Part shown: piece after piece, positions 1 to 5,065 of the stretch | How positions within the stretch are numbered: the stretch's first letter is position 1 | Layout: every line of letters begins with the position of its first letter | Assembly (NCBI GenBank): GCA_946478755.1 | Contig: CAMLDJ010000380.1 | Coordinates: 1 to 5,065, forward strand | Source of the DNA: an uncultured Pedobacter sp. | GTDB lineage: Bacteria; Bacteroidota; Bacteroidia; Sphingobacteriales; Sphingobacteriaceae | Length of the DNA stretch: 5,065 nt | Direction of reading: 5' to 3' | Translations under genes and position numbers: made by a program | Notes under the pieces: model-generated | Databases searched by the model: none | The model's input: only the letters and a program-made list of their open reading frames with translations | What the model was told of the DNA's origin: nothing

Positions 1-61
1 AAAAATAGTCTTTTATTGCTGATAGCACAATTTTTAACCATTTTTAACAGTCTTTGTCAAC

Positions 62-91
62 AAAAAAACGCCTGCAATCAGATTACAGGCG
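62..91 (-). terminator. Rho-independent terminator of the fad unit
   Basis: Read on the minus strand, a GC-rich hairpin begins 28 bases after the fadE stop. Its outer stem is CGCCTG (86-91) against CAGGCG (69-74), followed by one mismatch (75/85), three A-T pairs and a 3-base loop at 79-81. A run of seven T residues (62-68 on the plus strand as A) follows the stem directly. On the plus strand the stem is followed only by a weak, interrupted T stretch (97-100), so it should act mainly on the fad transcript. This marks fadE as the end of the unit. Confidence 0.92.
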
Positions 92-118
92 CTCAGTTTT
101 AATTATGAATCGTCTCTT

Positions 119-1909
119 TTAATAACAATATTTATTGGCAGCGATCATTTGCTGGGCAACCTTTTGTCTGGCTTCCTTAACGTTAAAAGGCTCCATCTTT
201 GTAAATCTTCTCAGCCCCACCATCATCATGCGCAGTTCATCGCCTTCAGCGAAAGCCCATAAAGCTTCTTTCCCGGCTTTCTGAACCGCATCCACAGCTT
301 CAACAAAATAGATCCGCATCATGTTCAGCTGGCCTTCACAGGCTGCTTCTCCACGCAGATCCAACAGCTTTTCTGTCCGCAACATCGCCGATTCAGCCAC
401 ATACACATAACTTGCCATATCCGCAATATTCATCAGGATCTCCTGCTCTTTGGACAAGCTCATCATTAGTTTCTGTACCGCAGCGCCGGCAACCATGAGT
501 GTTGCTTTCTTCAGATTTTTAATGATCTTTTTCTCTGCTGCAAAAAGGGTATCGTCTTCGGCTCCAAATTCTGGTATGGACATCAGTTCGCCTGCCACCG
601 CAGCAGCGGGAGTCATCAGATCCAGTTCACCTTTCATGGCACGCTTCAGCATCATATCGACGGTCAGTAATCTGTTGATCTCATTGGTACCTTCAAAGAT
701 CCGGTTGATCCGCGCATCACGATAAGACCTGTCCATTGGCGCTTCGGCAGAAAAACCCATACCCCCATAAATCTGCACACCTTCATCCACCACATAGTCC
801 AGGGCTTCTGAGCCCCACACTTTCAGGATTGCGCATTCAACAGCAAACTGCTCGGTCGACTTCAGCTTGGCCTTTCCTTCATCCATTCCTCCGGCAACCA
901 ACGCATCAAATGCATCGTCAATATTCTGGCCTGCCCGATAATTTGCCGACTCTACCGCATACACCTTAGTGGCCATCTCGGCCAGCTTATGCCTGATCGC
1001 CCCATATTTAGAGATCTGGCGGTCAAACTGCACCCGTTCATTAGCATATTTTACCGCAGTATTAATTACCGATTTTGAGGCGCCAATAGCGGCCGCGGCC
1101 AATTTAATACGTCCGATATTTAAGATGTTCACTGCAATCTTGAAGCCGTTCTGACGCTCGGAAAGCATGTTTTCTACGGGCACAGGGCAATCGTTAAAAA
1201 ACACCTGCCTGGTAGAAGAGCCCTTGATTCCCATCTTATGCTCTTCCGGATTCATGGTGATGCCCCCAAATGTACGCTCGACAATAAATGCGGTTAAATT
1301 CGCATCGTCATCAATCTTGGCAAATACGATGAAAACATCCGCGAAGCCACCATTGGTGATCCACATTTTCTGTCCGTTGATCAGATAATGTTTGCCATCT
1401 TCAGCTAACCTGGCTTTCGTTTTACCAGAGTTGGCGTCTGATCCGGAGTTTGGTTCTGTCAGGCAATAAGCCGCCTTCCATTCACCCGTTCCCAGTTTAG
1501 GGATATATTTATTTTTCTGTTCTTCAGTTCCATAATACAGGATCGGTAATGTACCTATTCCTGTATGGGCTGATAAGGCTACAGCAAATGAATGTCCTGC
1601 ACCGATCACATCAGCAACGAGCATCGACGTATTAAAGTTCTTTCCAAAGCCGCCATACGCTTCCGGAATGGATACCCCTAAAATGCCCAACTCACCTGCT
1701 TTATTCATCAATGAGATCATCAGCCCCTCTTCCTGCGCGTCGATGCGATCCAGATTAGGTTCAACTTCAGCAGCCAGAAAATCCCTGCAGGTTTGTGCAA
1801 TCATCTTTTGCTCTTCATCAAATTCTTCAGGAATAAATACATCCTGATAAGTGGTCTCTGTTATCAAAAACTCGCCACCTTTAACTGTTTTTTTGTCTGT
1901 AGCTTCCAT
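119..1909 (-). CDS. fadE: Acyl-CoA dehydrogenase with C-terminal extension, FadE-like
   Basis: FAD-dependent enzyme that introduces the trans-2 double bond into acyl-CoA, the first step of each beta-oxidation cycle; electrons normally go to electron-transfer flavoprotein, whose genes are not in this window. The 596 residues comprise the N-terminal helical domain (about 30-145), the middle beta domain with signature AYCLTEPNSGSDA (147-159) and flavin-contacting WITNGG (183-188), and the C-terminal helical domain with ERVQFDRQISKYGAIRHKLA (291-310) and IYGGMGFSAEAP (380-391). The catalytic base is Glu406 in RIFEGTNEINRLL. A further 180 or so residues follow, mostly predicted helical, as in the Bacillus FadE and human VLCAD/ACAD9 group; ordinary short- and medium-chain dehydrogenases end near residue 420. 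This suggests long-chain substrates, by inference. The ATG at 1907-1909 follows an A-rich run (AAAAAAC) with no Shine-Dalgarno motif, and the early KGGEFLI segment fits the family N-terminus. Last gene of the unit, 65 bases after the thiolase, with a terminator behind it. Confidence 0.95.
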   Translation of the reverse strand: MEATDKKTVKGGEFLITETTYQDVFIPEEFDEEQKMIAQTCRDFLAAEVEPNLDRIDAQEEGLMISLMNKAGELGILGVSIPEAYGGFGKNFNTSMLVADVIGAGHSFAVALSAHTGIGTLPILYYGTEEQKNKYIPKLGTGEWKAAYCLTEPNSGSDANSGKTKARLAEDGKHYLINGQKMWITNGGFADVFIVFAKIDDDANLTAFIVERTFGGITMNPEEHKMGIKGSSTRQVFFNDCPVPVENMLSERQNGFKIAVNILNIGRIKLAAAAIGASKSVINTAVKYANERVQFDRQISKYGAIRHKLAEMATKVYAVESANYRAGQNIDDAFDALVAGGMDEGKAKLKSTEQFAVECAILKVWGSEALDYVVDEGVQIYGGMGFSAEAPMDRSYRDARINRIFEGTNEINRLLTVDMMLKRAMKGELDLMTPAAAVAGELMSIPEFGAEDDTLFAAEKKIIKNLKKATLMVAGAAVQKLMMSLSKEQEILMNIADMASYVYVAESAMLRTEKLLDLRGEAACEGQLNMMRIYFVEAVDAVQKAGKEALWAFAEGDELRMMMVGLRRFTKMEPFNVKEARQKVAQQMIAANKYCY

Positions 1910-1918
1910 GTTTTTTCG

Positions 1919-1953
1919 TAGTTAGGTGTTAGCAGTTAGATGTTGGTAGTTAG
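1919..1953. repeat. Degenerate heptamer tandem array, fadA-fadE gap
   Basis: Five consecutive 7-base units can be read on the plus strand: TAGTTAG, GTGTTAG, CAGTTAG, ATGTTGG and TAGTTAG. They are followed by two units in inverted orientation (CTAACTA at 1958-1964, CCAACTA at 1965-1971), and this turn creates the 28-bp palindrome. The consensus TAGTTAG is the same as in the fadN-fadA gap. No coding function is visible. Confidence 0.8.
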
Positions 1954-1969
1954 TATACTAACTACCAAC
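1942..1969. repeat. Perfect 28-bp palindrome between fadA and fadE
   Basis: The 14-base arm GTTGGTAGTTAGTA (1942-1955) is the exact reverse complement of 1956-1969, with no spacer; the symmetry breaks at 1941/1970. It lies five bases after the thiolase stop codon and 32 bases before the start-codon side of fadE. As RNA it could fold into about 12 base pairs with a 4-base loop. No T-run follows on the minus strand, so it does not look like a terminator. It may instead be an mRNA stability or processing element, or a dimeric protein site; the function is unknown. Confidence 0.85.
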
Positions 1970-1974
1970 TACTT

Positions 1975-3150
1975 TTAAAGCATTTCAAAAATCCCGGCGG
2001 CCCCTTGTCCGGTACCCACGCACATAGTCACCATCCCGTATTTTTGATTTCTTCTTTTTAATTCATTAAATATTTGCACGGATAGCTTAGCTCCGGTACA
2101 TCCCAGCGGATGTCCCAGTGCAATAGCTCCGCCATTCACATTTAAAATATCAGTATTCATATGCAGTTCCCGTATAACAGCCAGCGATTGTGAAGCAAAT
2201 GCTTCATTCAGCTCAATCAGGTCAATCTGATCCAAAGTCATCCCCGCCTGTTTTAAGGCTTTGGGAATGGCATAAATTGGCCCGATTCCCATAATGCGTG
2301 GCGGCACCCCTGCAACGCCATAACTCACCAGGCGCGCAATTGGTTCAACGCCCAGCGCTTTCATTTTCTTCTCGGACACCACCAGTACAAAAGCAGCGCC
2401 ATCCGAAGTCTGCGATGAATTGCCCGCTGTGACACAGCCATCTGCAGCAAAAACGGGTTTTAGTTTGGCGAGTTTTTCAACAGAAGTATCCCTCCGGGGG
2501 CCTTCATCCGTATCCACCACATAACTACGGTTTTGTTTTTTCATATCCCCATCCAGGTAATTCTCATTTACAGTGATGGGAAGAACCCTTTCTTTTAAAT
2601 GGCCATTTTCAATAGCCTCGACAGCTTTCCGGTGCGACTGGAACGCAAACTCATCCTGGTCTTCCCTGCTCACTTTGTATTCACTTGCTACCGCTTCGGC
2701 AGTCAGCCCCATACCCCAGTACCAATCCGGATTGGTCTTTGCCACATCTGCATTGGGAACAATCTTCCATCCGCCAAACGGCATCCCCGACATCACTTCA
2801 ACCCCACCGGCAATGATGCAATCGGCCATGCCACTTTTGATCTTGGCAACAGCGGTGGCAATGGTTTCTAGTCCCGATGCACAATACCTGTTTACGGTTA
2901 CCCCAGGCACCTTATCGGTGTCTAATCCCATTAATGAGACCATACGACCTATATTCAGGCCCTGTTCGGCCTCAGGCGTTGCATTCCCAACAATGACATC
3001 ATCGATCTCTTCCTTTTGCAGGTTAGGCACCGAAGCCACCAGCGCCCTGATCACTTCTGCAGCCAGGTCGTCGGCCCTTGTAAAACGAAATACACCACGG
3101 GGGGCCTTGCCCACTGCCGTACGATATCCTGCTATAATATATGCTTCCAT
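1975..3150 (-). CDS. fadA: Acetyl-CoA C-acyltransferase (3-ketoacyl-CoA thiolase), FadA-like
   Basis: Performs the last step of beta-oxidation, CoA-dependent cleavage of 3-ketoacyl-CoA into acetyl-CoA and a shortened acyl-CoA; the reaction is reversible and acts in the cytoplasm. The 391-residue length is normal for the family. The nucleophile is Cys90 in [12 protein letters not shown], the CoA-binding/oxyanion motif NEAFA starts at Asn315, the catalytic His347 sits in [16 protein letters not shown], and the second catalytic Cys377 is in [11 protein letters not shown] near the C-terminus. Both halves of the thiolase fold are complete. The ATG at 3148-3150 is supported by the N-terminus [15 protein letters not shown], which matches the usual first strand; it is preceded by AAA and not by a Shine-Dalgarno sequence, as is common in Bacteroidota. 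It lies between the bifunctional enzyme and the acyl-CoA dehydrogenase on the same strand, favouring a degradative thiolase over a biosynthetic acetoacetyl-CoA thiolase (AtoB/PhaA), though sequence alone does not fix chain-length preference. Confidence 0.96.
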   Translation of the reverse strand: MEAYIIAGYRTAVGKAPRGVFRFTRADDLAAEVIRALVASVPNLQKEEIDDVIVGNATPEAEQGLNIGRMVSLMGLDTDKVPGVTVNRYCASGLETIATAVAKIKSGMADCIIAGGVEVMSGMPFGGWKIVPNADVAKTNPDWYWGMGLTAEAVASEYKVSREDQDEFAFQSHRKAVEAIENGHLKERVLPITVNENYLDGDMKKQNRSYVVDTDEGPRRDTSVEKLAKLKPVFAADGCVTAGNSSQTSDGAAFVLVVSEKKMKALGVEPIARLVSYGVAGVPPRIMGIGPIYAIPKALKQAGMTLDQIDLIELNEAFASQSLAVIRELHMNTDILNVNGGAIALGHPLGCTGAKLSVQIFNELKRRNQKYGMVTMCVGTGQGAAGIFEML

Positions 3151-3199
3151 TTTCTAGTAGTTAGATATTAGTAGTTAGTAGTTAGATATTAGTAGCTAG
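3151..3199. repeat. Seven tandem heptamers ending in TAG, fadN-fadA gap
   Basis: The 49 bases divide into exactly seven 7-base units, each ending in TAG on the plus strand: TTTCTAG, TAGTTAG, ATATTAG, TAGTTAG, TAGTTAG, ATATTAG and TAGCTAG. The same stretch contains a 21-bp direct repeat (3155-3175 and 3176-3196) with one mismatch, meaning three heptamers were duplicated. The array touches the thiolase start codon, so it forms the translation-initiation region of that gene on the minus strand, where it reads as CTAACTA-type units ending in AAA before ATG. Confidence 0.85.
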
Positions 3200-3207
3200 A
3201 CAGGCAC

Positions 3208-3237
3208 AGATGTAAGGGAACATCTAAGCTTACATCT
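3208..3237 (-). other. Inverted repeat overlapping the fadN stop codon
   Basis: AGATGTAAG (3208-3216) and CTTACATCT (3229-3237) are perfect 9-base reverse complements separated by 12 bases. One arm covers two bases of the bifunctional gene's TAG stop, so an RNA hairpin would begin at the end of translation. There is no T-run afterwards on the minus strand, arguing against intrinsic termination. A role in protecting or processing the mRNA between genes is possible but not shown. Confidence 0.6.
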
Positions 3238-5065
3238 AATTCCTTAAAGGCTTCCCCTTGGTGACTATGCTCTGTATACGCTCTAAAGTCTTCCGTTCGC
3301 CGCAAAGCGATAAAAACGCTTCCCTTTCCAGGTCAAGCAGATACTGCTCCGTCACTTCGGTCGGTGCCGACAGGTCGCCGCCACACATTACCCAGCCCAG
3401 CTTCTCAGAAATCTTCTTATCGTGCTCAGAAATATAATGCCCCGAATACATCGTATTGGCTCCTGCGTAAACGATGCCCAATCCTTGTTTACCTAAAACT
3501 TTAATGTCTTTTCGTCGTACCGGCTGGGTATATCCCGCATCGGCGAGTTCAATAGCTTTGGCTTTGGCATCAGCAATCAGCCTGCTTCTGTTCACCGAGA
3601 TGGCATATTTATCCTTTTGCAGGTAGCCCAGTTCAAAGGCCTCTACAGCCGATGTAGAAACTTTTGCCATACCAATGGTCAGGAACCTTTCCCTCAATAC
3701 GTTTTGTACAATCTGGTCATCCCCATATTCATCGGATGCACGCAGGGCGAACTCCTTTGTACCTCCACCGCCAGGGATCACGCCCACACCGAATTCAACC
3801 AGTCCCATATATGTTTCGGCGTTCAGCTGTACATGATCCGCATGTAAGCTAAATTCACAACCGCCCCCCAGTGTCAGGTTATGCGGTGCCACCACTACCG
3901 GGATGGAAGAGTACCTGATGCGCATTGATGTGTTCTGGAACATCCTGATGGCCAGGTTCAATTCCTCCCATTCCTGCTCTACTGCCATCATGAAGATCAT
4001 CCCTACATTGGCTCCGGCAGAAAAATTGGCCCCATCATTTCCAATAACCACGCCGCGATATTCCTTCTCTGCCATATCAATCGCTTTGTTTATCGCCTGC
4101 AAAGTATCTCCGCCAATCGTATTCATCTTAGAATGGAACTCTACGTTGATGATGCCATCACCAAGGTCAATGATCGAAGCACCGGCATTTTTCCAGATCA
4201 TTTTATTGGCCCTTAAGTGATCAAGGATGATAAATTGGTCGGTACCAGGAACGCGTTTATAGCTTTTGGAAGGAATATCATAATATTTCTTGATTCCATC
4301 TTCTACCTTATAAAATGATGCATTTCCGGCCGCAAGCATTTCGTGGACCCAGGCCGCAGCCTTGTGTCCATACTGCTCCATGCCTGCTATAGCTTCGGCA
4401 ACGCCCACCGCATCCCAGACTTCAAATGGACCCAGGTCCCATCCAAAACCGGCACGCATCGCGTCATCAATTCTATATAATTCATCAGAGATCTCAGGAA
4501 TCCTGTCAGACACATATTCAAACAGGCCAAAGAAAGAAGCCCTGAACAACTCTGCTGCTTTATCGTTCCCCGCCGCAAAGACCTTCATTCTATCCTTTAC
4601 ATCGTCGATAGACTTCGTCTGATCCAGCGTAGCAGATTTTACTTTAACCTGAGGCCTGTATTCCAGGGTTTTCAGGTCGAGGGCCAGTATCTCTGTTTTG
4701 CCATCGGCAGATTTTGTTTTCTTATAAAAGCCCTGTCCGGTTTTATCCCCCAGCCATTTGTTGGCCTCCATCTTTTCCACATATGCCGGCAGTTTAAACA
4801 GATCGTGTGCTTTATCATCCGGACAATTGTCATACAGGCCTTTCGATACCTTGATCATGGTATCCAACCCTACTACATCTGTGGTACGGAATGTAGCCGA
4901 TTTTGGGCGCCCTAAAGCCGGCCCCGTAAACTTATCTACCTCCTCAACCGTCAGCCCCATTTTCTCTACCAGGTGTAGTAACGACATGATGGAATACACG
5001 CCTACCCTATTGGCAATAAAAGCAGGAGTATCTTTACATAAAACAGTGGTTTTACCGAGAAACTT
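3236..5065 (-). CDS. fadN: Bifunctional 3-hydroxyacyl-CoA dehydrogenase / enoyl-CoA hydratase, FadN-like (5' end cut by window edge)
   Basis: Catalyses two beta-oxidation steps in the cytoplasm: hydration of trans-2-enoyl-CoA and NAD-dependent oxidation of 3-hydroxyacyl-CoA. The reading frame stays open to the right edge, giving 609 residues of a protein usually near 800, so roughly 190 N-terminal residues (the NAD-binding Rossmann part and the catalytic His region) lie outside. The fragment opens with the typical dehydrogenase linker CKDTPAFIANR (about residues 10-20), then RPKSATFRTTDVVGLD (53-68) of the first helical domain and GWDLGPFEVWDAVGV (208-222) of the second helical repeat. The hydratase/crotonase domain follows from about 296: oxyanion-hole motif FSAGAN (348-353), GGGCE with catalytic Glu404, and VEFGVGVIPGGGGT with catalytic Glu424. 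Dehydrogenase before hydratase is the FadN order, opposite to E. coli FadB. The stop is TAG. The GTG at 4999 is internal, since conserved dehydrogenase sequence continues upstream of it. First visible gene of the unit, 85 bases before the thiolase. Family certain; the symbol rests on domain order and neighbours. Confidence 0.95.
   Translation of the reverse strand, partial: KFLGKTTVLCKDTPAFIANRVGVYSIMSLLHLVEKMGLTVEEVDKFTGPALGRPKSATFRTTDVVGLDTMIKVSKGLYDNCPDDKAHDLFKLPAYVEKMEANKWLGDKTGQGFYKKTKSADGKTEILALDLKTLEYRPQVKVKSATLDQTKSIDDVKDRMKVFAAGNDKAAELFRASFFGLFEYVSDRIPEISDELYRIDDAMRAGFGWDLGPFEVWDAVGVAEAIAGMEQYGHKAAAWVHEMLAAGNASFYKVEDGIKKYYDIPSKSYKRVPGTDQFIILDHLRANKMIWKNAGASIIDLGDGIINVEFHSKMNTIGGDTLQAINKAIDMAEKEYRGVVIGNDGANFSAGANVGMIFMMAVEQEWEELNLAIRMFQNTSMRIRYSSIPVVVAPHNLTLGGGCEFSLHADHVQLNAETYMGLVEFGVGVIPGGGGTKEFALRASDEYGDDQIVQNVLRERFLTIGMAKVSTSAVEAFELGYLQKDKYAISVNRSRLIADAKAKAIELADAGYTQPVRRKDIKVLGKQGLGIVYAGANTMYSGHYISEHDKKISEKLGWVMCGGDLSAPTEVTEQYLLDLEREAFLSLCGERKTLERIQSIVTKGKPLRN

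Noticed and set aside
1..60. A TTGACA-like sequence on the minus strand (55-60) with a TTAAAA hexamer 17 bases downstream, plus a direct repeat TTTTTAAC at 31-50
   Set aside because: The -10 match is weak, no Bacteroidota-type TAnnTTTG box is present at the right distance, and no gene start is visible beyond it; the region is simply AT-rich.
1910..1975. Reading the 28-bp palindrome as an intrinsic terminator
   Set aside because: The stem is not GC-rich and no T-run follows it on the minus strand; fadE also has no evident promoter of its own in the short gap.
2573..3157. A 194-codon open frame on the plus strand opposite the thiolase
   Set aside because: It lies antisense to a thiolase with all catalytic motifs intact, its translation has no recognisable domain and is rich in Ser/Thr/Pro, typical of a shadow frame.
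3151..3235. Reading the tandem heptamers as a CRISPR array or phage attachment site
   Set aside because: Units are only 7 bases long with no spacers, and there is no integrase, tRNA or cas gene nearby.
3903..4220. A 105-codon plus-strand frame opposite the hydratase domain
   Set aside because: Antisense to the conserved crotonase motifs; no recognisable protein family and no separate promoter visible.
4387..4578. A 63-codon minus-strand frame inside the bifunctional gene
   Set aside because: It is an alternative frame of a region that encodes the conserved second dehydrogenase domain, with no sign of a frameshift there.

Overview
This window holds one ordinary but well-defined transcription unit, entirely on the minus strand, for the beta-oxidation of fatty acids. 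In transcription order (right to left) it carries: (1) a fused 3-hydroxyacyl-CoA dehydrogenase / enoyl-CoA hydratase (FadN/FadB type) whose 5' end lies beyond the right edge; (2) a complete 391-residue thiolase (FadA type); (3) a complete 596-residue acyl-CoA dehydrogenase with a long C-terminal extension (FadE type). A strong rho-independent terminator follows the last gene. Together these proteins would carry out all the steps of the cycle: FadE makes the trans-2-enoyl-CoA, the bifunctional protein hydrates and oxidises it to 3-ketoacyl-CoA, and the thiolase releases acetyl-CoA. The electron-transfer flavoprotein that should accept electrons from FadE, the acyl-CoA ligase and any regulator are not in this window.

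The organism is probably a Bacteroidota member, perhaps near Sphingobacteriaceae (Pedobacter/Mucilaginibacter-like). This is inference from the protein style, moderate GC in genes with AT-rich gaps, and starts preceded by A-rich stretches instead of Shine-Dalgarno sequences. The gene order and the dehydrogenase-first domain order match the fadNAE arrangement known from Bacillus rather than the E. coli fadBA arrangement.

Layout: 1-61 is AT-rich with nothing I can support; 62-91 is the terminator; 119-1909 acyl-CoA dehydrogenase; 1910-1974 a gap with heptamer repeats and a perfect 28-bp palindrome; 1975-3150 thiolase; 3151-3235 a gap with seven TAG-ending heptamers in tandem and a 9-bp inverted repeat that reaches into the stop codon of the gene before it; 3236-5065 the bifunctional gene (truncated by the window edge). 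No gene-free stretch exceeds 300 bases. The plus strand shows no convincing gene.

The enzymes look conventional, with the catalytic residues that fall inside the window intact. The most unusual material is in the two gaps between genes, which share a 7-base repeat family and each contain a possible RNA hairpin close behind the preceding stop codon. I found no evidence for a new multi-gene system.
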